Positions 22,525 to 33,176 of a DNA stretch of 64,000 nt are shown here, in pieces. Position 1 is the first letter of the stretch; each line of letters starts with the position of its first letter. The stretch spans positions 72,004 through 136,003 of the forward strand of contig JANBPU010000006.1 in the NCBI GenBank assembly GCA_027575805.1, written 5' to 3'. The stretch comes from Mycoemilia scoparia (Eukaryota; Kickxellomycota; Kickxellomycetes; Kickxellales; Kickxellaceae). The notes beneath the pieces were generated by a model. It had not been told where the DNA came from. It searched no databases and saw nothing but the letters and a program-made list of their open reading frames with translations. A program made the translations under genes and the position numbers.

Positions 22525-25500
22525 CTACCTTGTAGACCTGCAGAAATCTACCATGCATGCCGAATAGCGGATCAAGCTGTCTACGCGTTTCCACTCTGAC
22601 TGGTATTGCTTCTGGAGAATGTCAAGCAAGTCTGAGAAAGCTTCTGGGTTGTTGGTAATTATATCAGAATGTATTTTCAAGAATACATTAAGGTACACCT
22701 GGACAAGCTCAAAGTCTCTCTTTTGAGCGAGCTGGTACTGAAGGACCTTGAGGAAATTGATAAAGCATAAAAAGTCTCCATCAATGTGTAGCGATCTTAG
22801 TTCGTAATCAACTTTAGTTGGGTTCAGCTCTTGAAGGTATTTCAAAACCTTGTCATCTATAATCAAAGAAGTAATTGGGTTAGAGATAAATAAACCTGTT
22901 TTGTAATATTATACAGCATTCAGTCCCAAACAGATATTTTATGTTCCTCTTAAGAGCTGGTTTATACTTACATTCTCTGTCGGTCTTTGCTCTCTCTAAC
23001 AAAATGGACAAGTCTGTCTTCATAGCTAGCAAAGAGCCTTTTGATTTTTCGTTGGTCTCGTCTGCCCTTTCATCACCATCCAAGCCGGTTTCGTTGTCAT
23101 CAAAGATAGTGCCCTTCGGCTCGGATCCAGCTTGAAGGAAGAATGGTGCTCTCTCTGGAGCTTTTGGTGCCTCTGTGGGTTTGTTTCGTTTCTATAAAGT
23201 GGAAGCATTTTTAGTCTCAGTGTCAGCTAATGAAAACATAGAACACATAATGTTGATCCACAAACCTTTATTATGTCTAGATTGAGCAACGTCTGCCACT
23301 TGGACTTTGGCTGTGAAGAGAGGGTAACCATGTTCTCTGTAAGTTTCTCTGGAACCAAGTACATATTTGTGATTCCTGCAACTTCTTTGCTATCAGGGAC
23401 AGAGGCTTCAGAGTTGGAAGTGTCATCATTGTCACCTGATTCTTCTACACCAATTTCTGATGTAGGTAGGGCCGCAGAGGAAAGCTCATCTTCACCGATT
23501 GGTTGAAGGTCGATATTCTCGAATTTGGTTCTGTTGGCCCACAAATAGAGACCGGGGCTGTCCATGAGGGCGGTTACAAGGAAATCGCCAGTTGGAGAAA
23601 ATGATACTGAAATTGGGATGCTTGGAACACGGAATCCATCAACCATGTGGCCAGTGGGAAGGTCCCATGTTCTTACTGTGCCATCAAGCGAAACAGAAAC
23701 TATCCATCTACCATCAGGGCTAAATGTCTATATTTAACAGATGAGCAGAGACAGTAGCTGTAAGCTGTATATTCATTCGTGATAGCCATATAATATATTA
23801 GTAAAAGGACATATGAGATATGGCAGTTAACTTACCAAATCAGATATGCGATTTTCGTGACCAACAAAGCGACGAACGATTTTGTGCGATTCGGTATCGA
23901 TGATCCTTATTACCATATCATCACAGATTGCTGCCAAAAGGTCGCTGTCACGATGCAAAAACAATGAGCTTGCAGCTGCAGGCAAATCTATTGATGAGAC
24001 CAGTTTGCCAGTAGCAAAGTCCCAGATTTTAATTGTTTTGTCTAGACTGGATGTATATATAAAGTGGTTTACTCTATCACATTGTATAGCGATCACTGTC
24101 TTTGTATGTCCGCGGAAAGCGCTTCTCTTGAGTCCTGATTGCATGTTGATCGATTGAACCAAACCAGTCGAGGTCCCAATAAAACCAAAGTTTCCACAGG
24201 CACTGATTGCCAAAGCCTTTGGGTGTGCATTATCTTGAAGCGTTATGGTGTGGTTTCCGATAGCCTTGCGGCGAATTGACCATGTAAACACCCGGGGATC
24301 ATTCGCGTGGCAGGTAAGGATGTTGTCCCAATCCTTTTGCTTCGCGGGATCTATATTTTTGAGAATAAGCAATTGAATTGTAAATAGTCTACTAGATGAT
24401 AGCCTTCACCGATTTGAAATAGAAGAATAAAAACGCACCAGCTGCAAATTTAGTAATGCATGGAAGACGAAGATCCTTGACATTCATTCTTTTGACCTTA
24501 GCCCGGTGTTCAAGAGAACCTATAGTAGAGTGTACAATTCTTGGGTTAGTTAGTTATTGCATATTTTGGGTTTATTTGGGACAATTGAGTAAAATACACG
24601 GCATATATACCCCGTACCTTGAGACATTTCTACGCTTTGGGAATCTCGTACCACGGAAAAATACCTGAAGGTTTGATCTCTTCCAGCACTTAAAATAGTT
24701 TTACCGTCCTCTCCGTAGTAGCGAATCATCTGTGGGGGGCCATAGTGTCCACTCCTTTGTCTTAGGAGTCTTGGAACATGGTCAAGGCTATCAAATATCC
24801 ACTCTTTGATGGCATTGTCTGCACCAGAGGATATCAAAATAGGCTGCTTGCTTAGAAAATCAATTGATGGGATAAGCCCATCATGAGCCCCCCTCATGAC
24901 ATGAATCAGTCGCCTTTCATCAAGGTCCCAAATGCTTATATCTCCCTCGGCACTGGCAGTAGCCATTATAGGCAGCTCATCTACATACGCAAAATATGGT
25001 TGGATTCAAAAACACAATCATGGCGATATGGCTGAAAATGCAGATATGTAAGCATTGTGTGACCTACCAGTTCTGAATGTTACGGCTGTTACTTTTCCCT
25101 CTTGATGGAGAGTTAGCAGCGTCTCATCCAGCTTGATATTATGTAGTATGATACGACCATCCAAAAGCCCAACAGCAACAACATCGACGACAGGTGCCTG
25201 TTCCAGAGTAATAATAGGGCTCCCAAACGACTTTGTTTCATACACATGCTTTCTATTATGATAACAATGTTTCAATTTAAAATACAATTTCATAGCCTCT
25301 CTAGACTATTCGTGGATCAATGTAGAAATGCGATTTTTGCTTACCCTGTGCTGATGTTGCATATCAAAAGGTTTCCCTCAACTGATCCGACTAGCACCTT
25401 ATTTAAGTATGTACTGGGATGGAGGACGGTACTAACATGGAACTTTTCGGAAAATGTGAGCTCAATGTGCACCTCCTTAGACGCCATGTTCCACACCACC

Positions 25501-25994
25501 ACTCTATTATCTTCGGTATATCCAACAAGATGCTCTCCGAATACAATAAGAGATCTGACAGGGCTGCTGCTTGCACTTTCCAATTCACCAATTTTCTTGC
25601 CACGATGGCAAACCACAACCTTCCCATTGCTGCACCCAACAAATGTATGGTCTCCGTGGGATATCACTGAAGCGATGTTTTCATAAAAGTGTGGGCCGAC
25701 AAACAGTAGGTTTAAAGAGTCGACCTATGTATTTCCATTGGGGATGTCAATATCGCTATAAATCAAAAATTGTGCTAGCAAATAAGCAAAGGAACTTACA
25801 TCGTAGACGTGGAAGGATTTTCCTATGCTTGTGGTAAGGAAAGCGGTTTGTCCTCGCACTTGGATAGAATGAGGAATCTCGCTGCTTACATACCCAAGGG
25901 TCCTGAATGGAGCAAACAAGCGGCTACCACTGACGACCTTTATGTCCTTTGAAAGTCCGTCCTTCTTTGAACGCTTTGCTCTTTCCTCTGTCAT
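22525..25994 (-). CDS. UTP21: U3 snoRNP / small-subunit processome protein Utp21 (WDR36)
   Basis: A component of the UTP-B subcomplex of the 90S pre-ribosome, needed for 18S rRNA processing in the nucleolus. Exon pieces run from ATG 25994 (MTEERAKRSK...) to stop TAG 22525-22527. They are joined by eight or so short introns, several with clear gta...cag/tag ends. The pieces encode two successive WD40 propellers, with WD units such as FIYTSSLDKTIKIWDFATGK and ISIWDLDERRLIHVMRGAHDG and the family feature SAGRDQTFRYFSVVRD. An acidic linker follows (near 23400-23500). The C-terminal UTP21-specific helical domain includes RSLHIDGDFLCFINFL and ends RYSACMVDFCRSTR. Total length is near 900 aa, usual for the family. 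It is divergent from SED5. Confidence 0.95.
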
Positions 25995-26340
25995 TTTCTC
26001 GCCCTTTCAAATTCAATACATAAAACTAAAAGCAAGAGATTCTTTTTTCAAAAATGATCCAAAAAACATACAAATTATTCTTTTTCTATACAATGTACCA
26101 GTTGGTGATCTCATGATTACTTGATCAAGTCCACCAGTAGAAGTGCCAATGATCTGGAATGTGCGGTGCTGTATGAAAACACGCATACACTCTAAAGGAC
26201 AGATGGATGCTCTTACTCAACCAATATGCATTTTCAAAACGTTTGTGTTTCTGTGTTCTCGGTTTTTCTAGCTATTTCATTATAACTATAGTACCTCAAG
26301 TAAATTCCATTGACTTCAGATACCCAACACATTCTAAACG
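25995..26340. promoter_or_regulatory. Shared divergent promoter of UTP21 and SED5
   Basis: The two start codons face away from each other across 346 bp, so both promoters must lie here. No recognisable binding site was identified. Confidence 0.55.
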
Positions 26341-27610
26341 ATGACAACGACTACAAGAACTAAGAATCTGCGCAACAGAACAGATGAATTCCGGTCGCTC
26401 ACCAATGTCTTACGGAAACGTCAGGCCAAAAGCCAAAACCTCAAAATAGACGACCCAAAGAATATGCGGGCCAAGCATTCCCTGTTTGCAAGTCAAGCTG
26501 GAGAAATTGGTGGGGAGATTCAGCAAGTAACCCAAGAACTTGAGCAACTAGCACTACGTAAGTACATTTAATACCTATTATACATAAGGTTATATAAACC
26601 CCGAATATATCATACAAATTATATAAACCAACGCTTGTATGTATTACGCAGTCGCACGAAGAAAGACGCTGTTTGATGACAAGTCTGCAGAGATAGCAGT
26701 AAGTACAGCAATGATATTCTTTAATGACCATCCATCACTTCCACAGCTTAAATCAACATCTTTGAACTCGGCTTAGAATCTCACGAATAACGTAAAAGAA
26801 AGAATCGCTGTTATAAACTCGAAAATATCTGCTCTCCAAAAATCCACAGCACAAAATACCAATACCAATGGAAGACATGTTGCCGAACATAATGCAAATG
26901 TGGTTATGTCACTTCAGTCGCAGTTGGCTACAACATCTACTGCATTCAAGGATGTATTAGAAATTCGGAGCCAAAATCTCAAAGCAACAAGCGACAGAAG
27001 AGATCAGCTCATGATTCCCAAAAATGAATCTAAGTTTATGGCTTCTGGTAAGTAGCAAATGCCCTTCAGTTGCTATATCAAGATATTTTATACTCCCTTC
27101 TCCTTTCCAAATCCTACCGCCTTTTAATTGGCATTATACTTTGGAAGGTGGCATTAATTCTTATCCTGCTATTATCGTTGCAACTTTTGTATAGGCTCAC
27201 CTCTGTATCGCTCTCGACCCTCAAGGAACTCAAGACAACCAGATTATAATGATAATGAAGACTTTGTAGCACTATCAATGCCAGAAAACAACGAGTCACA
27301 AGCCCAGCAGATGATGCTACTGGATCAACAGGAAAACTACCTAGACAGTAGGTCAGAAGCAATAAGATCTGTTGAATCTACCATCAGCGAGCTAGGACAA
27401 ATATTCCAACAATTAGCACATATGGTGTCCGAACAACGTGAAGTTATCCAGAGAATTGATGCCAATGTAGAGGATATTGACATGAATGTACAAGGAGCCC
27501 AGCAAGAATTGTTGCATTATTTCTCCAACATTTCATCAAATCGGTGGCTTATAATGAAGGTTTTTGCTATTATCCTCTTTGCTGTCTTCATCTTTGTGCT
27601 AATGTTATAA
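26341..27610 (+). CDS. SED5: Golgi t-SNARE syntaxin 5 / Sed5
   Basis: Qa-SNARE for ER-to-Golgi and intra-Golgi vesicle fusion. Exons 26341-26557, 26652-26698, 26777-27047 and 27195-27610 give 316 aa. The N-terminal part has the Habc bundle with the syntaxin-5 hallmarks RRKTLFDDKSAEIA and VVMSLQSQLATTSTAFKDVLE. The SNARE helix contains IESTISELGQIFQQLAHMV-type heptads with the central glutamine and QREVIQRIDANVED. A C-terminal membrane anchor follows SNRWLIMKVF. The early motif R-T-D-E-F fits the short N-peptide that binds the SM protein Sly1. All four exons keep phase. Confidence 0.95.
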
Positions 27611-28015
27611 CCATCATGCCTTTACACTTACCACTGCTTGCATCGAATATCATCATAATAGCTACACCCCTAGGCTTGATTCTATTGGCTTGAAACCATT
27701 ACTTTTTAGGTACACTGACACAAACCTCTTCCCTCGCTTACCCTGCCCTACGTTTAGAAGAGCATGTTATACTTTTCTTTTGTCTCATAATGCACCATTT
27801 CTTTTGTTTTGAATATAATCTCATCAGTGTCTAAATGTATTAACATTTAGCTGTTAATTAACAAAAATTTAACTATCTTTTAGCAATTGAAAATTTAAAT
27901 GGTTATTGAAATTGATTTATAATATGGATCATAATTATGCCATGTCATAAATTGTTTAATGTAAAAAGGTGATAAACGGAGTGTTATGCTAATAATTGAA
28001 TAAGGGCAAAAAATG
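27611..28015. other. Intergenic, AT-rich
   Basis: Contains the SED5 3' region and DNA beyond the tRNA-Asp terminator. No gene was seen. Confidence 0.5.
28008..28013 (-). terminator. RNA polymerase III terminator of tRNA-Asp
   Basis: TTTTTT on the minus strand, two bases beyond the tRNA 3' end. Confidence 0.85.
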
Positions 28016-28087
28016 CTCTCCGTCCGGGAATTGAACCCGGGTCTCCAATGTGACAGACTGGTATACTCGCCACTATACTAACGGAGA
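28016..28087 (-). tRNA. tRNA-Asp (anticodon GTC)
   Basis: 72 nt on the minus strand. The acceptor stem TCTCCGT pairs with ACGGAGA and has a G discriminator. The D arm contains TAGTATAGTGG (A box). The anticodon arm is CCAGT-CTGTCAC-ATTGG with GTC. The T arm contains GGTTCAATTCC (B box). There is no intron, and no CCA is encoded, as in eukaryotes. A run of six T on the minus strand follows directly (28008-28013) as RNA polymerase III terminator. The arms match eukaryotic tRNA-Asp closely. Confidence 0.97.
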
Positions 28088-29594
28088 TTCTTAAATAGGT
28101 ATGAGATATGTTATAATAATTAATCTCTCAGATTTGATTAAACCATTTCAATTAGATTTTTAATTTTTGCCTGATTTTAACTACCAAAAACATGCTTATG
28201 ACTGTGTTTTTATTTGGAATATTACTTTTTACTTTTCAAAGAATTTATCAAATTTTTTCTTCTGACTATGATATTGCAACTACAGCATTATTATAAGAAA
28301 ATATTCTAAACTACTATTCCACAACCATCAAAAAATGATAGCCAATCTGGTGAATGTCTTGCAGTCAAGGCTGCTACAGTGGAACTCCGAATGATAATGA
28401 CAACCTCCTTCTTTCATATTATTCGGTTCCAACTGATATAAAACTTAGAGAAATCAATTTTAAAAATAGACTAACGATTGTTGAGTTATAAGATAATATG
28501 TAGATAGAGCATCTGGAATTATGCCTGCCAGATATCAATCCAGGAATTATGGTCAACTGCTTGTTTATGGCACACACTTGCACACAGCCAATTTGGCGTG
28601 CACTCAATTGAGTACCTAAACAGTTGATGTCAACCGCATTGTGATGTGAGGTCACTGCTGCATAAAACACAGTCTTCTAAATTTAGTTCAATCATGAAGC
28701 ATCATGTGGCTACAAGTACCCTTGCGGCTATCATCGAAACTCCTATGCGATTAGCCTTTGAAATCGAATGGAGTCCACATATAATAGGATCCATTTGCCT
28801 ATTCATTTATGCAGACATATTTTTAGGAGTTCTTGTATATTATTGTGGCTTTTTCATGATAATATCGACAAATCATCTCTTTTCTATTATTAGAATGCTA
28901 GAGTAATTAAATATAAAACATTTCCCAGGTATTGATGGAAATTTCTAACCATTTATCAATGCTCTATGCTTTATACTGTACACACAATCATAACTTTAGT
29001 AACTCCGACTCCAATGTGTTAACACACCCACTTGACTCTTTAGCAGGAGTAATCGGATTTCATAGCAGCATTGACCTGCAACAAACTCCACCGACTGTAG
29101 AATATTCTTTTGGCAAAATACCAGAAGACTGCATGGATTTTTCTAGGCAATGCGAATAGGAGCAAGGGGTAATAATCAAATATATCACTTGCCACAGTTA
29201 ACTACGTGGATGTCCAACCAACACCCACACGACAATGAACAATATAGAAACACAACATATATGAGAATGCCTGAAATAGACTTGCAATTCACTCTGTCAA
29301 ATGTTCTGACCTCGGATTTCCTTGGGAAAAGCGTCCGCAATCACAGGTGCTGCCCCTGCTGTCATTTGAAGGCCTAGACCCTGATCCATCCATAGTGCTC
29401 AAGTAAGCATGATGGTATGGGAATCTTAGCTAACGGCTACATTCCACAGCGAGTGCCCAACTGACATCATAAGCACGACTTGACAACATTACCACCAAAG
29501 GTATATAAAGTCGTGAAGAATCCATATCTCACTCATTACAAGCAACCTCTCTGATCCTCTACTGATTACTCGATACATATCTTCCAACGTAAAC
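28088..29594. other. Gene-poor stretch between tRNA-Asp and the secreted protein gene
   Basis: Low-complexity AT-rich DNA with several short ORFs (28646-28906, 28932-29159, 29150-29377 on the plus strand) that show no domain. The segment 29280-29403 can be read in another frame as a proline- and serine-containing peptide ending at a possible donor (caagtaagc), so a degraded or unrecognised gene is possible but unsupported. The last 100 bp are the promoter of the secreted protein gene. Confidence 0.4.
29502..29509 (+). promoter_or_regulatory. TATA box of the secreted-protein gene
   Basis: TATATAAA about 86 bases upstream of the ATG at 29595. It is one of the few clean TATA boxes at a canonical distance in this window, consistent with a regulated, strongly expressed small gene. 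Confidence 0.55.
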
Positions 29595-29900
29595 ATGAAG
29601 CAATTCCTCGCCCTCACTCTCTTCATCAGCACTGCCTATGGATGGTGTTACCCTTGGCAATCAAGCGGCACCATCAACGTCTGCAAGCAGGAAGGAAAGC
29701 AAGACTGTCGTGGTGTTAGCAGCGGTGACACTTGTGTCAATCTAAACGGCGGCCCCTTCGTCTCTGGGTTTGCCGGTCAAAGCGAGGCTTGCAAGATCTT
29801 TAGTGATGTCGACTGCAAGGGTACTTCTAATCCCGTTGACCAGAGCGGTTGGAACAAATTCGCTTTCGCCGCAAGGTCTATTGAATGTCCTTGTGTCTAA
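29595..29900 (+). CDS. Small secreted cysteine-rich protein, function unknown
   Basis: Intronless gene of 101 aa. Residues 1-16 (MKQFLALTLFISTAYG) form a typical signal peptide. The mature part of about 85 aa has eight cysteines: one near the N-terminus, then NVC, QDC, DTC, EAC, VDC and a terminal ECPC pair, enough for four disulphides. Glycine, serine and aromatic residues and a repeated C-x-(G/D) pattern give it a crystallin- or knottin-like look, but no family is assigned. Codon use is richer in C-ending codons than the surrounding AT-rich DNA, and a TATA box lies 86 bases upstream, so it is likely well expressed. It sits alone in a gene-poor island. It could be a surface-active, antimicrobial or effector-like protein; the sequence does not decide. 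Confidence 0.8.
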   Translation: MKQFLALTLFISTAYGWCYPWQSSGTINVCKQEGKQDCRGVSSGDTCVNLNGGPFVSGFAGQSEACKIFSDVDCKGTSNPVDQSGWNKFAFAARSIECPCV

Positions 29901-31628
29901 ATCTAAGTCTCTTTACAATTCGTCTTTTTATTATACGCTTAACAACTTTCGCCATAGCAACACTTGGTTTTATTTGACACTACTTATGCGTACTCTTGTG
30001 TATGTGTAATCTGTTAACATATATTTCTTAAAAATAAATCATAAAACATAAATCAACACCACGTTATAAATGTACTTAGAATCCTCAAAGTAAAATGCCA
30101 TATCGTTATCATTAAGTAAAAATGTATCTACTGTTATATCCAGAGTTTAAAATTTAGCGTAAAAACTGTGCACATATTTCTGGAATTTATCGTGAATTTT
30201 GATAAACCCAGCAAGATACTGGTTTGGTTTTGGGCTTTTATTCGCAAGAAAGTGCTGGTAGCCTTGTGCATAAAACAATAATTTGGACACGTTAGATAGT
30301 GCGTAATATTTCTACCTCTATAATTAGTTCAAACAAGTTAATATAACACCTTTGCATGTCATATCTACAACAGCAGATCTAACCACCTGTATACAAGATC
30401 TATGCTAGTTTAATAATTTGCATTGTTTTTAGCTAATGCGAACCATGCTTTAATCTGTGGTCCTTAGAACCCAAGTCATTGAGCTTGTCTATTAAATAGC
30501 ATTTTCTACTATCAACCAATTTACTACACATTACAAATACAGACTTATGAATTACTGTCAACTAGGAAACAGTGAATTGTGGTTACTTTGTATTACTGTG
30601 AAATGACTTTATTTCACAAGTTATTAGGCATAAAAAACCTCACAAAAATTATTAACAAAAAGTATAATAAAAGTACGTATACATACACAAACAAGAAGAT
30701 AGGATAATAAGTAATAGCTAGTAAGAATCAAATCGCAATTATAATAATACATACATATATTCAAAAGAAAAGTCAGTTTCACGCCATCCCTGAAAGAACA
30801 ATATATATCTCAACATACACCAGAACTTTTGCAAATTAAAAAGCTATTTATCAAATTTATAGTATATTTTGCTGGGACCCATCCACAGTCATTGTGTGGC
30901 CCATCAGTAGTGAAATTCGACCAAATATAATAATTAGGTGCGTATAAAAAGTTTTATAGTTGTTACCTTGCTTATCCCTGTTTTTTATAAAATGTATAAT
31001 AGGATGCATCATGTACATATAAAGGTGCCGAAAATGTGAAAACGAGCATCACTAAAAGGAAACCGAGGACATCTTTTACAAGCATTTGTGAGAAATATCA
31101 TTTCAAGGGTTAACTAGCCCTTGAAACAACAGTATTGCTACCAATGTAAATAGCCCTGAATAAGTTTAGTGTCACTGCCTTTCCTAAAACCAAGAATATT
31201 TTATACCACTAAAACAAATCACAATACCAGAAAGTGTGTTGTAGTCTAAACTTTTGGTTGTCTAAGCTAATAAATATCCTTGCTATTTTTTTCAAAGCTG
31301 AAGAAATTCAAAACATAAACAGTGGTGGATTTGTTTACGCGATTATGAAGCCTAAAGGTGATTTGCTGCCACCCCACTTGATAAAACAAAGCCTTTGTGT
31401 TTTCTTTGTCAGCTACTATTGCCAAAAAAGCACGATACCAGAAATTAATACTAACCAGTGTTATATAGGTGACACGAAAATAAGCAGGCTATGGGCGATA
31501 CATAGAAAGATAAACATAGATGCCACATTTTCAGATACAAAGGCAGCTGCCACAGAAGGAAATACCTGATATCCCATCTCTCTTTCATTTTTGTTTCTAA
31601 AAACAAGCTATTAACCAAAACTTGATAG
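29901..31628. other. Gene-poor AT-rich stretch
   Basis: About 1.7 kb without a credible gene; the ORF at plus 31234-31569 has no domain. It contains a perfect-arm hairpin at 31103-31128 (listed separately) and the upstream region of the sirtuin. Confidence 0.45.
31103..31128. repeat. Short inverted repeat (hairpin)
   Basis: tttcaaggg and cccttgaaa flank an 8-base centre (ttaactag). The arms resemble, but are not identical to, the tttgaaggg of the family A ends. It could be a miniature or decayed relative of those elements or a chance hairpin. Confidence 0.5.
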
Positions 31629-32948
31629 ATGACAGTTACTTTATCCCTAAAAGCAAAGGGCAACCAGGCCCTAAACTCTATAATTCACCGGATAGCAGAG
31701 TCAAAGAGATGTGTTGTAGTGGCTGGTGCTGGCGTTTCTGTAAGCGCCGGCATCCCTGACTTCCGTTCATCTAGTGGCTTATTTGCTGAAGTGCAAAAGA
31801 AGCACGGGAATCTGTTTTTGTCTGGAAAGGACCTTTTTGATGCTTCTCAAGTGTTTCGTACCAAGGAGGCTGTGGATGCCTTCAACAGTTTCATTACAGC
31901 TCTAAGCGATAAATGCCGGAACACTGAACCAGCAGAGTTCCACCACTGGTTGGCAAATATGGCAAGGCGCGGCTCATTACAACGCTGCTATACCCAAAAT
32001 ATTGATGGTCTCGAAGAGAAGGCTGGACTGTCGGTTCTAGAGACCAGCAGATATGGTAGTGATAATAAACAGCACACGGACAAATGCGAAGTTGTCCCAC
32101 TGCACGGCGATATGAGATTTCTAGTCTGCGCTATCTGTAAACAGATATATTCGTTTATTCACAATACCAATTCGGCCATTGGGGATTCTAATACTCTAAA
32201 TGCAGGCGACCCGTGTCCAGAGTGCCTACATAGATCAAATAAGCGTGTAGAAGTTGGTAGACGGGCACTCCCAGTGGGCTGCCTACGCCCAAATATTGTT
32301 CTATACAATGAGCCCCATCCCCACGAGGAGTTGGTGTCAAAAGTCATAGCAAAGGACACGGCGCCGCCACTGAGCCTATCAGCCGCTTCAAAGACCCCAG
32401 ACGTTATTCTTATAGTTGGCACATCTCTAAAGGTCCATGGATGTCAAAAGCTTGTACGTGCTCTAGCAGCAAACGCACACCGGGCCAACGAAATTTACGA
32501 AAAGAGCAGAGCCCAGCGGACCTCTAAACGGGGTGGAGAGCCAAGGCCACCATCAATTGTGGTCCTTCTGAATCGCGATCCTGTGTGCACCAAAGCCTGG
32601 GAAGGCATAATAGATTACCAGATCGTAGGTGATATAGAAACTCTTTGCAAAAAGTCCAAGGCAATATGGAATAGCCAAAGTACGCTTGACAGGTGGATGC
32701 CAGCAGTTAAAAAGCCTCATGGGTCTCTAGCACTAGAGTTCAAAAACCAGAATAAACGCAAAGCCATGGCAGCAAAGCCTTCTAGCAATGCACAAAGGCC
32801 CGATGTCCATACAGCCTCAAAATCGCCAAAACAGCCATCATCACCCCTAGCGGCAAATATCTTCCAGACACCGCCGGGATCAAGGCAGTCAAAGAGACTC
32901 AAGATCCAACGCGAACATCTTCGATCTGTGCCGTTGCCTGTTTTCTAA
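31629..32948 (+). CDS. NAD-dependent protein deacetylase (sirtuin), Hst3/Hst4-type
   Basis: Single exon, 439 aa. The Rossmann signature GAGVSVSAGIPDFRS (about residue 31) is followed by GLF, then TQNIDGLE (about 122) and the catalytic LHGD (His about 159). Two zinc pairs follow (CAIC about 167-170 and CPEC about 196-199), then LRPNIVLYNEPHP and GTSLKVHGCQKLVR for NAD binding. The insertions, the phrase LPVGCLRPNIVLYNE and the lack of a long N-terminal domain fit the Hst3/Hst4 branch. In yeasts this branch removes acetyl groups from histone H3 K56 behind replication forks. The disordered tail has a basic motif (SKRLKIQ) that may be a nuclear signal. The deacetylase class is certain; the H3K56 role is inferred. 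Confidence 0.9.
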   Translation: MTVTLSLKAKGNQALNSIIHRIAESKRCVVVAGAGVSVSAGIPDFRSSSGLFAEVQKKHGNLFLSGKDLFDASQVFRTKEAVDAFNSFITALSDKCRNTEPAEFHHWLANMARRGSLQRCYTQNIDGLEEKAGLSVLETSRYGSDNKQHTDKCEVVPLHGDMRFLVCAICKQIYSFIHNTNSAIGDSNTLNAGDPCPECLHRSNKRVEVGRRALPVGCLRPNIVLYNEPHPHEELVSKVIAKDTAPPLSLSAASKTPDVILIVGTSLKVHGCQKLVRALAANAHRANEIYEKSRAQRTSKRGGEPRPPSIVVLLNRDPVCTKAWEGIIDYQIVGDIETLCKKSKAIWNSQSTLDRWMPAVKKPHGSLALEFKNQNKRKAMAAKPSSNAQRPDVHTASKSPKQPSSPLAANIFQTPPGSRQSKRLKIQREHLRSVPLPVF

Positions 32949-33176
32949 TAACCCCTCCTTCCCCTCTCCTTCATCTCTGATATTTCGCCATCAACACCCT
33001 TATTTGTATATACCATTTATTTATTCATTTATGTAATATTAAAACCTGCTATTACAGCCAAGATATATCTTCAATTATAACAAATGTAACTGTGTTTAGG
33101 AAAAAGGGATGTTAGTAAATTACAGACGGGTGGATGATATCGTATACACGATACTCTATATATGATTACACGAGTA

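Noticed and set aside
28646..28906. Plus-strand ORF with hydrophobic C-terminal half, possible small membrane protein
   Set aside because: Composition follows the AT-rich background, and there is no recognisable family or promoter.
31234..31569. Plus-strand ORF before the sirtuin
   Set aside because: No domain, poor codon character, and no start context; more likely sirtuin upstream DNA.
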